Source: CAYYYP01 sp964475985 (GTDB lineage: Bacteria; Bdellovibrionota; UBA1018; CAYHWW01). From it: a stretch of DNA of 64,000 bases. Shown here in pieces: positions 7,972 through 16,905 of this stretch (the stretch's first letter is position 1; the number at the start of each line of letters is the position of its first letter). The DNA lies in NCBI GenBank assembly GCA_964475985.1, contig CAYYYP010000012.1:1-64000 (forward strand), read 5' to 3'. The notes under the pieces were generated by a model that saw only the letters and a program-made list of their open reading frames with translations, was not told where the DNA came from and did not search any database. Position numbers and translations under genes: made by a program.

Positions 7972-9744
7972 TTGATGATTACAAGATCCGGGGTTAAAGC
8001 TTCTGTTATGGCGAGCCCTCGCATTTTCAGAGCTTTCCCCTTACTGTTCTGCATTCTTATTTTTTTCGGGGACCAACTTTGGGCCCATAACCGGGGTATC
8101 GTATTGGTAATTCCAACTTATAAGGAGCTGTCATCTGGAAATTTGGCGCGGCTCCTTTACCCTTTACGGCGCCTAAGGCGCCCAGGTGGGGAGCCATGGC
8201 AAGTGCATGCTCTCTTCGTAGTGAATAATAGCGCCGAGGAGGCGGAGCCTACGTCGCCTTACTTTAAGACCTATCTGGAAAATCAGGCCAGTTTAGATTT
8301 CCTGAAGGATGAGGCTAAAAAGCAAAAAGATCCGTCGAACTCCGAATTTCAAATTCGCGTCTTAGACCATTCAACCAGCGGAGCAGGCGCTCCCTCGCGC
8401 ACACTTTTTCCCACGATAGCTACCCGTAGAATTGGACTCGTGCGCCATGTAGGGGTGATGGACGCGCTGAAAAATATCGTACCGCAAGGTGAGCGCAACG
8501 AGTGGCTCATTGCCATGACGGACGCCGACTCCATGCTGGATGAAAATTGGCTCCTAGCCATCGACGCCGCATTTAAAAATCCCGAAGTGCGCGCAGGCCT
8601 AACCTTTCTGGATTGGTTTTTGCCTCCCGGCTCTGAACTACGAACCATGCAAACGTCAGTAAATGCGCGCATTCAATACCACTCCCACCAAGTGAGCATC
8701 GGAATCAACTTTGGTAGTGCCCTTCCCTGGGGCGGCGGTCCGAGGGTCGTCGCTAGGGCCTCAGTTTTCGAAGAATTTGGTGGTTTCCCAAAGTCAAGTT
8801 ATGCTGAGGACTGGCGTTTCATCGACTGGTTGCGCGGTCAGGGAATCCGCACGGTGTCCATTCCCGATGCGAAGTCCTTTGTTAGCGACCGAGCACGTGC
8901 GGAGAGTTACGATTCCGCAGTAAGACTGGAGCATTTGAATGCTGGTTTTCTAAATGGCGCCCATTTTTCCGCGTCAGAAGAAGTCCCGCGTTTTCGTGAC
9001 GATTTGTTAAAAGATTGGCAGTTCAACACTCGCCGGCGCTTACTTGCCAGTCCTGAGCTCGCCTATTTTGGCGCCATAATTCGAGAATACAAAAGAATGA
9101 GGCACTTTCTCGGCAATCGTAGGCGCCCCCCACAAGCAGAAACTTTAGACCGTTTTTTCGACACGATTCTATCCCAATTCTTAACCGTGCCAGAAATAAA
9201 TAATTTTAATGGGATGTTAAGAGAAGCCTTAGATCAACAGCAAATCAATTCCCGGCAGGCGTTCGAAGAACTGCACGCGCTTTTCCAGGAAATGCGTTTA
9301 AGCTCAGCCGTAAATGAATCGGAAAATACTCACGGGCAGGAGATAGACCCAGATACATTTCAACGCGTTTGGTTGACAGCAAGGGCAAACTCCCAAAACG
9401 TAGGTGGCCCTACCGAAGTGGGACGATGGATGAACTTGATTTTAAATCTACCGACGGAGGAATTCGAGGCTTTTTTGGCGCGATTGCCCCGCAACGAAGC
9501 TGAAGCAGAAGACTACGTTACAAAAACTTTTTCGGACGATTTTAATCCCATCTCTCCTAGACGTTTCACTTTAATTTACCTTACCGTACTGTCGCGGGCG
9601 CTTTTCCTTTCCCATAATTCCCCTGGCACCTGGCCGGGCTTGCAGACGATGGTTCACGTGTTAAGGGGCGAAATCTCCCCGCCAAAATTATCTTTCTGCG
9701 AGGCTAATCTCGGGGCGTCCCTTCCGTGGCGATCCCATCTTTAA
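7972..9744 (+). CDS. Exported protein with a GT2-like glycosyltransferase domain
   Basis: 590 residues. A hydrophobic segment at about 20-37 ending in LWA-HNRG looks like a signal peptide. The mature protein opens with GIVLVIPTYKE, the first strand of a GT-A fold. It carries a DAD triad at 184-186 (MTDADS) in the position of the metal-binding DxD, followed by WLLAIDAAF. A late GGFP...YAEDWRF segment with the acidic ED at 279-280 is typical of GT2 enzymes. The last 250 residues are helical and unassigned. GT2 enzymes use nucleotide sugars and act in the cytoplasm, so an exported copy is odd. The start could also be the ATG at 8008; neither start has a good ribosome binding site. Confidence 0.65.
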   Translation: MMITRSGVKASVMASPRIFRAFPLLFCILIFFGDQLWAHNRGIVLVIPTYKELSSGNLARLLYPLRRLRRPGGEPWQVHALFVVNNSAEEAEPTSPYFKTYLENQASLDFLKDEAKKQKDPSNSEFQIRVLDHSTSGAGAPSRTLFPTIATRRIGLVRHVGVMDALKNIVPQGERNEWLIAMTDADSMLDENWLLAIDAAFKNPEVRAGLTFLDWFLPPGSELRTMQTSVNARIQYHSHQVSIGINFGSALPWGGGPRVVARASVFEEFGGFPKSSYAEDWRFIDWLRGQGIRTVSIPDAKSFVSDRARAESYDSAVRLEHLNAGFLNGAHFSASEEVPRFRDDLLKDWQFNTRRRLLASPELAYFGAIIREYKRMRHFLGNRRRPPQAETLDRFFDTILSQFLTVPEINNFNGMLREALDQQQINSRQAFEELHALFQEMRLSSAVNESENTHGQEIDPDTFQRVWLTARANSQNVGGPTEVGRWMNLILNLPTEEFEAFLARLPRNEAEAEDYVTKTFSDDFNPISPRRFTLIYLTVLSRALFLSHNSPGTWPGLQTMVHVLRGEISPPKLSFCEANLGASLPWRSHL

Positions 9745-9847
9745 CGACGCTTGCAACAGTTCAATTTTCAAATAGAAAAACTTTATATTCTTTTCTAACG
9801 CATTGCATATTGCACAGATGATTCACCCTCACTAGCCATTTGTTACA

Positions 9848-11302
9848 ATGAAAAAATTCATATCCGTTTATTTGCTCTCATTGTCCATTTTGTTGAATTT
9901 AAGTTTCGCGGGAAGACTTGATCCGAGGCTTGTTGCCGCAATCCGGGCAACTCCTGGTATCGGCGCCGCCGGCGAGCGACAGTTGCCGGTAATCATAAAA
10001 CTTAAAAAACAAATTGATCCATCGAGCATTCGTGCGGGGCTTGCGCAAAATCGTGGCGTACCCGAAGCGAACATCGATAATGGAACGATCTTCAAAGAAC
10101 TGGAACGCCAAACCGCCACTTTCCGCATTAACTTAGATGTGGTTTTACAATCATTCGAGCGGCAAGGTTTCATCGCTAGCCCAAAAAGTTTCTGGATCGT
10201 AAATGCCGTGGCGCTCAAAGCTTCTCCTGAAATTCTGCAAGGCATCGCAGACCTTCCGGAAGTCGAAGTGGTTGCCCTTGATGAACCAAGAAATTTTTTA
10301 CCAAACCCCATCCGCCGCCCGGCCGCCGGCGATGGAAACGTTGAGAATTGGGGCATCGCCCATATTCGTGCCGACGTCGCCCATAAACAAAACTTCACCG
10401 GCGCCGGCGTAAAAGTGTACATCATTGACTCGGGAATCGATCTTGATCATCCGGCCTTTGCCCCTGGACAAATTTTAGCCAAGGAATCCAAAAGCTTTGT
10501 ACCGAACGAAGACCTTAACGATGGCATTGGGCATGGCACCCATTGCGCAGGAGTAGTGGCTTCAAGCCAATTCGGCGTAGCCCCTGATGCCAAAGTGGTA
10601 GCGATCAAGGTTTTAGATAGCCAAGGAATGGGAACCACTCGCGCAGTCGTTGAAGGCATTGAACACGTGGTAAAAAGCGGTGGGTATTTGGTAAATATGA
10701 GTCTAGGCGGCCAAGCAATGCCGGGCTTTGATGACCCCGTCGATATTGCCGTAACTAACTCAGAAAAAGGCGGAGTGTTTTTTTCGATTGCCGCCGGCAA
10801 TGAGGGTCCTAGGGCAGGCACGATCGGATCTCCCGGAGTTGTGAGCAGCGCGTTGACCGTCGCCGCGACGGGACGGCGCCGAAACATTGCTGATTTCAGC
10901 TCGCGTGGCCCCACCGTCAATGGCGACGCAAAACCAGATGTTGGTGCTCCCGGAATTAAAATTCCTTCCGCAAGCAAAGATGGAACCATCGAAGAAATGG
11001 ACGGTACTTCCATGGCGGCTCCCCACGCGCTGGGGCTAGCAGCACTGCTCTATGGAAAATGGTTTAGCATTTATAACGAAGCTCTTCGCAAAGAAGGAAA
11101 GCCCCGCATGACGGCATTACCTCCACCGCAGCTCATTAAAAAAATTATTATGGAAACGGCCGATGGACCAGCAAAGGTAAATGTGTACGGCGCAGGCATC
11201 ATCAACTGCGAAGCTGCCCTAGCTGCACCGTTTGTGACGCCAGGCGCGCAGTTTAGGCCTTTCCGCGCACTTCAGAATTGGATCCGCCGAAACTTTGGCT
11301 AA
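9848..11302 (+). CDS. Secreted subtilisin-like serine protease (S8)
   Basis: 484 residues with signal peptide 1-21, an I9-type propeptide (about 45-147, ending ALKASPEILQGIADLPEVEVVALDEP), and a peptidase S8 domain at about 165-460. The catalytic triad is complete: D194 in YIIDSGIDLDHP, H232 in GHGTHCAGVV and S388 in GTSMAAPHA, with oxyanion N318 in AAGNEG. Such enzymes are made as zymogens, exported by Sec and self-cleaved. A C-terminal tail of about 25 residues after the domain is basic. There is no C-terminal sorting domain. The next gene is convergent, leaving this one monocistronic. Confidence 0.95.
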   Translation: MKKFISVYLLSLSILLNLSFAGRLDPRLVAAIRATPGIGAAGERQLPVIIKLKKQIDPSSIRAGLAQNRGVPEANIDNGTIFKELERQTATFRINLDVVLQSFERQGFIASPKSFWIVNAVALKASPEILQGIADLPEVEVVALDEPRNFLPNPIRRPAAGDGNVENWGIAHIRADVAHKQNFTGAGVKVYIIDSGIDLDHPAFAPGQILAKESKSFVPNEDLNDGIGHGTHCAGVVASSQFGVAPDAKVVAIKVLDSQGMGTTRAVVEGIEHVVKSGGYLVNMSLGGQAMPGFDDPVDIAVTNSEKGGVFFSIAAGNEGPRAGTIGSPGVVSSALTVAATGRRRNIADFSSRGPTVNGDAKPDVGAPGIKIPSASKDGTIEEMDGTSMAAPHALGLAALLYGKWFSIYNEALRKEGKPRMTALPPPQLIKKIIMETADGPAKVNVYGAGIINCEAALAAPFVTPGAQFRPFRALQNWIRRNFG

Positions 11303-11338
11303 CGAATAACCAAATCAATTTCTTAATTAAAGATTGGT

Positions 11339-12955
11339 TTAGTAGCTGCAAGCCTTCGTTACGCTTCCCTGTGACAAAAACGAATCAGCTCCCGCGGTGG
11401 TGACTTGGGTTAACGCAACTGAGGTACCCGCACCACTCGTGTCCGTTCGCCAAATATTGTATGGATTACTCACCGTACCGTTTAGGCTTCCATCCAGCGG
11501 ACGTTTACTGTTGTACATAATATACGTTCCTCGCCACAAAGACGCATAACTGCTAGCGGTCGCCGTAGTGACTTGGGTAAGCGGAGCATCCGTCCCACCT
11601 ATCGTCATGATCCAGATGTTAGATAAAGACGTCCCGGCACCAGTGGTTCCATCAAGGGGACGGCCCGTTCCGTAGGCGATTTTTCCGCCGGTGGGTGAAT
11701 AGCTAAAAGGTATGGATACCCCGGCATTTGCGCCCACGGTTGAAGTCAAGGCCTGGTTGCTCGTACCATCAACCTTGATGGACCATAGATTCGTTGAAGC
11801 ATTTGCCGCACTCGAATTGGTTCCATCCAAATTTCGACTGCTGTTATAAATAATTTTTGTATCATCCGATGAAAATACCGGACCCGTGGTGAGGCCCACC
11901 GTTAAAGCCGTCAAATTTAAAAGCCCACTTCCGTCGGAAGAATTCATGACCCAGAGATTGTTAATCGTGCCGGTGTTCGCGCCGTTGTTAAGACCATCCA
12001 AGCTTCGCCTCGCGAGAAATGCGAGCTTTGTACCGTCGTTGGAAAGCATAGGCGCAAAGGCGTCGGCACCCGACGTAACAACCTGCGTTAGCGCCTGGTT
12101 ACTCGTTCCATCGACGTTCATGACCCAAATATTTGCGGCAGCGTTAGCGGCCGAAGCGGCATTGCCATCTAGGTTGCGTTTACTACGATAAAATATTTTG
12201 GAACCATCACGGCTAAAGATGGGCGTCGTAGAATCAGCATTTGCCACCGTGAGCTGAGTCAGCGCAAGACTGCTGGTACCATCAACATTGATGATCCAAA
12301 TATTCGCTACCGCATTGGCGGCGCTTCCGGGTAAGCCATCAAGGTTACGTTTACTGCTATAAACAACTTTTGTTCCATCCGGTGAAATCTCTGGCGCTAA
12401 GGAATCGGCCGCAACGGTAACCGACGTTAATGCTAGCAAGCCCGTAGCATCATCGTTGATGATCCAAATATTATGGGCGGAATTCGCCGCTCCCGCTGCC
12501 GCCCCACTCAAGGCACGTTTGCTGTAGTAAGCTACTTGACAAGGCTTCACCGTAAATGCCGAACTGGTGGCGGAGCTTGCGTTGCCGTAGATGTCCGTTG
12601 CGGTGAGTTTTAGTTTAGCCGTTGTCACATTGTTGCTAGGTACGGTCCACGCGTAGGATGTTGCATTTATAGAAAGCGTTGCAACGGATGAAAAGGTTTC
12701 ACCATCGGCTGCATAAAGTAGCTGCAGTGAAGCAAGGCCTTTGCTGGCTACCGCCGAAAAATTCAAAGTGGTAACTTGGCCCCCGCGCAGCGTTGCAGAT
12801 GGACTTGTCAGGGAAACCACGACACTTCCGGAAGTGCTTGCGAGCTCACTTGGTGTAATGACATCGGTAGGCGCTCCGCAACTAAAGGCAAGCGTACCCA
12901 GGCCGAAGACTAAAATAGCCCTTAGATTTGAATAAAATCCGGCGCACTTTAACAC
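11339..12955 (-). CDS. Lipoprotein with PD40/TolB-like beta-propeller repeats
   Basis: 538 residues. Lipobox LAFSC gives lipidation at C26. Residues about 43-140 form an Ig-like domain (VVVSLTSPSATLRGG ... KLKLTATDIYGNASSA). From about 140 to the end come seven repeats of roughly 55-60 residues. Each has the pattern Y-SKR-LDG, a small-residue Ala/Asn stretch, NIW-(I/V)-N-DGTS, ALTQVT, P-S-DGTK(I/V), which is the WD40-like PD40 repeat of TolB-type propellers. The repeats are also visible in DNA. A surface or periplasmic binding role is likely. It is monocistronic and convergent with the subtilase. Confidence 0.85.
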   Translation of the reverse strand: MLKCAGFYSNLRAILVFGLGTLAFSCGAPTDVITPSELASTSGSVVVSLTSPSATLRGGQVTTLNFSAVASKGLASLQLLYAADGETFSSVATLSINATSYAWTVPSNNVTTAKLKLTATDIYGNASSATSSAFTVKPCQVAYYSKRALSGAAAGAANSAHNIWIINDDATGLLALTSVTVAADSLAPEISPDGTKVVYSSKRNLDGLPGSAANAVANIWIINVDGTSSLALTQLTVANADSTTPIFSRDGSKIFYRSKRNLDGNAASAANAAANIWVMNVDGTSNQALTQVVTSGADAFAPMLSNDGTKLAFLARRSLDGLNNGANTGTINNLWVMNSSDGSGLLNLTALTVGLTTGPVFSSDDTKIIYNSSRNLDGTNSSAANASTNLWSIKVDGTSNQALTSTVGANAGVSIPFSYSPTGGKIAYGTGRPLDGTTGAGTSLSNIWIMTIGGTDAPLTQVTTATASSYASLWRGTYIMYNSKRPLDGSLNGTVSNPYNIWRTDTSGAGTSVALTQVTTAGADSFLSQGSVTKACSY

Positions 12956-13371
12956 TAAACCACCTTTGCCGGCTCGTACGTACGGCTGCGGTTATGCCTA
13001 TGAATTTGACAGGTTAGCATTATGCATCCCCTGCCCTATGACGTCCTTCTATTATAATTTAGGCATTTATTATTGTAAACTAATGTAGTTTATAAATAGT
13101 TTTGCACTATAAGACCCATTAATTTATTTATGGCATCTCCACCGAGGGCGTGTTAAAATCGCCGTCTTTTAAGGGGATTCAAGACTGAACGAGGCCCCAA
13201 CGGCGGTGTCGTGGGCGGAGACTCCGGCGGGCGACAATACAATATTTCTTGCCGCTTTGTTTGGGCATGTGAATAAATAATTCGAAGGCAACTCCACCAT
13301 TTCAATTCATTGACAAAATACCGCGGCCGTATCTAGTTAACTGCAATGCTAAAAATTGAGGTTCAACTGGA
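12956..13371. other. 416-bp intergenic region with an AT-rich part and a GC-rich possibly structured part
   Basis: It separates two divergent genes. 13051-13135 is AT-rich and holds a small inverted repeat (TAAACT at 13076-13081, AGTTTA at 13087-13092). 13136-13240 is GC-rich and can form several short stems, for example CGCCGT at 13160-13165 with ACGGCG at 13200-13205. It could be a small RNA or leader but matches no riboswitch class I know. TTGACA at 13310-13315 with TAGTTA 18 bp further (13334-13339) may be the promoter of the gene at 13372. No protein-coding gene is seen. Confidence 0.4.
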
Positions 13372-14592
13372 ATGATGAAATCTTTAGCGTTGTTCTTGGC
13401 CTGCAGCACCTGGGTATTCTCTAATCCTTCCGCCGCCAACGACGCCTATCCTCAGGGCAGCATTGAATTTAAGATTACGTGTGAATTTGCCCTCGGCGTC
13501 CTGAATAAGGCTAGCCCCTCATTTAGGGAAGGCATCCGAAGCCAAGAAAACTCAGAACTTAGAGATTTTCACTTTCGCATAGAAGTTCCAAACGAGCCTA
13601 GCCTTGAGAGCTTATTTGAAAGGCTTAAATCTCGGCGAGGCTCCGTAACCAATCTGTTATTAGTCCCCAATATTCACGGCGGAATTGCCCTTAACTTTAG
13701 AACTAAGTCGCTACGGGACATCATTGCTATCGATAGCATGCCTGAGGTTTTAAGCATGGAAGTGGTAAGCCCCAATGACCAACAAGCCGATATCGTCGGA
13801 TTTTGGTCCGCCGACCTCCGCTCCGCAGCGGCTAAGGCCACAGCTAGGTTTATTTACAAGGTGCTTACGGCTAGGGAGGATGAATACCTGCGGGCGGACT
13901 TTTTTTTACGACCGCCGATTCAGATGAATCTCGCCGCATTCGAAGCCCATATCAGAGCCGAGCTTTTACGAAATAACGTTAAATTTCTAAGCATCAACCA
14001 GGATGGCGATTACTTAAAAATAACGGTGCTTGGTCTCGCACCATTTCTTGCTTTGGAAGCAACGGATCCCACCATTGAAAAAATTGATTTAGCCGCTAAC
14101 GCGTCGGTTTTAGCTAAAAGGTCCCTCAGAACTTTCACTGACATATCAACGTTAGTCGCTGAACCGGCCACTAAGGACGCGGTTATGAGGCTCAAAGAAA
14201 TTCCCGGCGTTCAAGTTCACGGGGAATTTCTGTGGTTAAATAAACTCGTATTTAGCGGTGATCCAGCGTCGCTTATGGAGGCTAGGCGGATTCTTTCACC
14301 TTCGTTGAACTTGCGATCAGGGTTTGTGCCGGCCACTTTCGTGGACCAGCTCCGCACAAAACTTGCGCGCGAAATTCGTAGCCAAATCCCCGTGGCCGAA
14401 GTGGCAGGAATTACCTTGGGCACGCCTACCCTAAAGTTTTCTGGTCCTGCTGGGTGGCTCATCGAAACCAAAGATGAGTTATCGGCAAAATTAATCCGAA
14501 CCTATCTAAGACGAAGAAATAATGGTCGCATTGGATTCATGGGGCTTGCTGCATGGGTCAGAGTGAGACCTAACCTGCCGGTCCAACCTTAA
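13372..14592 (+). CDS. Exported protein of unknown function with inhibitor-like repeats
   Basis: 406 residues with a signal peptide (residues 1-22, cleavage near SAA-NDAY). The mature part seems to contain about three or four alpha/beta units. The first ends IALNFRTKSLRDIIAIDSMPEVLSM, a pattern close to the subtilase propeptide (inhibitor I9) fold. Later units (DYLKITVLGLAPFLALEATDP and FLWLNKLVFSGDPASLMEARR) look more diverged. A subtilase gene lies 2 kb upstream, so a protease-inhibitor or chaperone role is possible but unproven. The start is the first of two ATGs (13372, 13375); the ribosome binding site is weak. It is convergent with the NtrC-type gene. Confidence 0.6.
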   Translation: MMKSLALFLACSTWVFSNPSAANDAYPQGSIEFKITCEFALGVLNKASPSFREGIRSQENSELRDFHFRIEVPNEPSLESLFERLKSRRGSVTNLLLVPNIHGGIALNFRTKSLRDIIAIDSMPEVLSMEVVSPNDQQADIVGFWSADLRSAAAKATARFIYKVLTAREDEYLRADFFLRPPIQMNLAAFEAHIRAELLRNNVKFLSINQDGDYLKITVLGLAPFLALEATDPTIEKIDLAANASVLAKRSLRTFTDISTLVAEPATKDAVMRLKEIPGVQVHGEFLWLNKLVFSGDPASLMEARRILSPSLNLRSGFVPATFVDQLRTKLAREIRSQIPVAEVAGITLGTPTLKFSGPAGWLIETKDELSAKLIRTYLRRRNNGRIGFMGLAAWVRVRPNLPVQP

Positions 14593-14604
14593 ATCTTATC
14601 CGCC

Positions 14605-16104
14605 TCAGGCACCCGTGGTGCTTTCCGCTTCTTGTTCACCCTTCGATGCTCGCTCTTTTCTATATAAAGTTTTTCTATTTATACCGAGGATCTCCGCAGC
14701 CCTTTCCTTATGCTCACCGGTTTCTTCCATAACGTATGAAATGTACCAGCGCTCAAGTTGATCAAGGGTAGGCAGCTTTGCAAAAAGATCCCGCACCTTT
14801 TCATTGCGATCCATAACGCCCTCTACCCGAATCTCGTTCTCATCGATGAGATCACGATCTGAAAGGACCACTGCACGCTCAATCGTGTTTTCAAGTTCCC
14901 GCACATTACCGCTCCAGTTGAGACACATAAGTTTGGACATCGCCACCTTAGTTAAGCGCTTTAGGGGGACCCCGTTGAGTTCACAAAATTTCGTTAAAAA
15001 ATGCTCTACCAAGACCGGAATATCTTCCGTGCGCTCGCGCAGGGGCGGAATGCGAATCGGAACGACGCACAACCGGAAATACAAGTCTTCCCTAAAATGC
15101 CCTTCGGCAATCGCTTTTTGAAGATCCTTATGGGTGGCCGCAATAATGCGCACATCAACGTCACGTAACTCATTTGAACCTACGGGTTTAATTTTTCGTT
15201 CCTGAAGCACTCGCAGTAGTTTTGCCTGCAGGGCTAGGGGCATATCACCGATTTCATCCAAAAAAATCGTGCCACCGTTTGCCTCCTCAAAGAGGCCTTT
15301 GCGATTCTCATTGGCACCGGTAAATGCTCCTCGTTTATGCCCAAAAAGTTCGGACTCAAGCAAATGATCCGGAATCGCCGAACAGTTTATGGCGATGAAG
15401 GGCGCCTGGGCCCGAGGGCTTTGGGCGTGGATGGCGCTCGCCACCATTTCTTTGCCGGAACCACTCTCTCCGGTAATCAGCACGGTGGCAAGCGAACCTG
15501 CCACCCGGTCAATCAGATCAAAGACCTGTCGCATTTTAGAGCTTTTTCCGATGAGATTGCCATGCATCGCGTTCATGTCGGCCCGCTTGCGAAGGTCAGC
15601 ATATTCTTTTTCAAGATTCCTTAAACTGATGGCCCGTTTTGAAATCACTGAGAGTTCCACCGGATTTATGGGCTTTGCGATGTAATCAAATACACCGCGT
15701 TGAAGGGCTGCCGCGGCGGTTTCCACCGTTGCATGCGCCGTGATCAAAATTGTCGGCACATCAACCCCGCTTTCTTTTAAGCGTTCAATGAATTCAAGCC
15801 CATCGATATCGGGCAGCTTCAGATCACAAATCACGAGATTCCAGCGATTCTGGGATTTCGAATTACGCATGATCTCCGCCGCCTTTAAAGCGCTTAATCC
15901 ATCTTCAAACGCGCAAACATTAAATCCTTCGAGGGTATAAAGTTCCTTTAGAAAGGTATGCATTTCGGGGTCGTCATCCACGATGGCAATAGTGGTAGTC
16001 TGGGATGCAATGGCCCCAAACTTCGCATGATTTCTTGTGGGTTTTATTGTGGTTTTAACAATAGCGTTATTGGTAGGTTGTGGCGTTGCCTCTGAGTGAT
16101 TCAT
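14605..16104 (-). CDS. NtrC-type sigma-54-dependent response regulator
   Basis: 499 residues from an ATG at 16104, chosen because GGGAGGG lies just upstream; a longer reading would run through it. Domains: a 35-residue basic linker, a receiver with phospho-acceptor D94 (VICDLKLPDIDG), an AAA+ domain with Walker A GESGSGKE, the sigma-54 contact motif GAFTGA, Walker B GGTIFLDEIGDM and the arginine-rich REDLYFRL segment, then a Fis-type helix-turn-helix (ERAAEILGINRKTLYRK). It activates sigma-54 RNA polymerase from upstream sites. It is divergent from the receiver gene at 16323; candidate binding sites lie between them. The likely phosphate donor is the hybrid kinase at 19055. Confidence 0.95.
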   Translation of the reverse strand: MNHSEATPQPTNNAIVKTTIKPTRNHAKFGAIASQTTTIAIVDDDPEMHTFLKELYTLEGFNVCAFEDGLSALKAAEIMRNSKSQNRWNLVICDLKLPDIDGLEFIERLKESGVDVPTILITAHATVETAAAALQRGVFDYIAKPINPVELSVISKRAISLRNLEKEYADLRKRADMNAMHGNLIGKSSKMRQVFDLIDRVAGSLATVLITGESGSGKEMVASAIHAQSPRAQAPFIAINCSAIPDHLLESELFGHKRGAFTGANENRKGLFEEANGGTIFLDEIGDMPLALQAKLLRVLQERKIKPVGSNELRDVDVRIIAATHKDLQKAIAEGHFREDLYFRLCVVPIRIPPLRERTEDIPVLVEHFLTKFCELNGVPLKRLTKVAMSKLMCLNWSGNVRELENTIERAVVLSDRDLIDENEIRVEGVMDRNEKVRDLFAKLPTLDQLERWYISYVMEETGEHKERAAEILGINRKTLYRKERASKGEQEAESTTGA

Positions 16105-16137
16105 AGATACCCTCCCGCTAAAGATAAGCTTAACCGA

Positions 16138-16152
16138 TTTTTGGGGCATTTT
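16138..16152 (+). promoter_or_regulatory. Candidate upstream activator site, motif TTTTTGGGGCRTTTT (copy 1)
   Basis: TTTTTGGGGCATTTT begins 106 bp before the TGGCAC of the sigma-54-like promoter at 16244. A second TGGGGCATTTT follows at 16165-16175 within a perfect inverted repeat, TACTGGGG (16162-16169) and CCCCAGTA (16177-16184). The same 15-base motif lies exactly 106 bp before the other sigma-54 promoter at 21815. Distances of 80-150 bp are usual for sigma-54 enhancer sites. The activator is probably the adjacent NtrC-type protein; this is inference. Confidence 0.65.
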
Positions 16153-16161
16153 CAAAAAATG

Positions 16162-16184
16162 TACTGGGGCATTTTACCCCAGTA
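16162..16184. promoter_or_regulatory. Inverted repeat overlapping candidate activator site
   Basis: Perfect 8-bp arms TACTGGGG and CCCCAGTA are separated by seven bases. The left arm belongs to a second TGGGGCATTTT copy, 23 bp from the first. It lies about 60 bp upstream of the start of the NtrC-type gene on one side and about 70 bp upstream of the sigma-54 promoter on the other, so it may serve both activation and autoregulation. Confidence 0.55.
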
Positions 16185-16243
16185 GCTTGACTCTCCGTGG
16201 CAGGTTCAAGCTAATTCATTGACAAATTGAGAGAAGAGGTAAT

Positions 16244-16259
16244 TGGCACACTCCTTGAA
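16244..16259 (+). promoter_or_regulatory. Sigma-54-type promoter (-24/-12)
   Basis: TGGCAC-N5-TTGAA compared with the consensus TGGCAC-N5-TTGCW. The -24 half is perfect; the -12 half has A for the usual C. It is 64 bp upstream of the receiver gene ATG at 16323, and downstream of activator-site-like repeats. The adjacent gene encodes a sigma-54 activator, which supports the call. A TTGACA at 16219-16224 overlaps the region and could be part of a sigma-70 promoter instead. Confidence 0.6.
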
Positions 16260-16322
16260 AGCAAAACTACAAGAGCCAACAACGGATTGTTAGGCATCGA
16301 AGTCAAAGCAGGAGGAGATAGA

Positions 16323-16802
16323 ATGCTTCAGTCAAATGTGGAACTTTTCGAAGATCAAGATCAGAAACAAGAACAACTCCATCGTGGAAAGAAAGTTCTG
16401 GTTATCGAAGATGACGTGGAACTCATCACGATCCTTGATCGAGTATTAAAAACCATCGACCCAAAAATCAATACCGACTGGGTGACCAGTGCGGAACAGG
16501 CCGCTGCGATCCTCGAAGAGAATATCCGCACGCATAATTTTCAACCCTATGACCTCATCCTAGCTGATATCTTTTTAGAAGGTAGCAGCACGGGCCTTGA
16601 TGTTTGGAAAATGTGCCAACAGTATTTTCCCGACGTGCCCGTCGTTGTGACATCGGCCTTGCCGGTGGATAAATTTTTTGCGGCCATCGGAAGAGACACA
16701 ATCTCTCCACCTTTTCTGGCTAAGCCTTTTTTAGCCAAGGAATGCAAGCAGGTCCTAGAAGGAATTTTAACTTATTCTTCTCGGCCTCAATCTAGACATT
16801 AA
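16323..16802 (+). CDS. Stand-alone receiver-domain response regulator
   Basis: 159 residues starting at the ATG after GGAGGAGATAG; a longer upstream reading would run through the sigma-54 promoter and is rejected. After a 22-residue acidic lead comes one receiver domain: acidic pair E29-D31 (VIEDD), phospho-acceptor D82 (LILADIFLEG), T110/S111 and K134 (AKPF). There is no output domain, so it probably works as a phosphate shuttle or sink in a relay, or by protein contact. It is first in a set of rightward genes that includes the hybrid histidine kinase at 19055, its most likely partner. Confidence 0.9.
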   Translation: MLQSNVELFEDQDQKQEQLHRGKKVLVIEDDVELITILDRVLKTIDPKINTDWVTSAEQAAAILEENIRTHNFQPYDLILADIFLEGSSTGLDVWKMCQQYFPDVPVVVTSALPVDKFFAAIGRDTISPPFLAKPFLAKECKQVLEGILTYSSRPQSRH

Positions 16803-16905
16803 CAAATTTAAACGAACGAACTTATCGTCAAGGATGGCTGGAGCCTCATCATCTCCTTCGCGATAACGAAAGATTACACTGCACCGCCACCGGAAGGGGG
16901 GAAGT

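Noticed and set aside
16227..16322. Upstream extension of the lone receiver protein
   Set aside because: It would cover the sigma-54 promoter; the ATG at 16323 has a strong ribosome binding site and fits the domain start.
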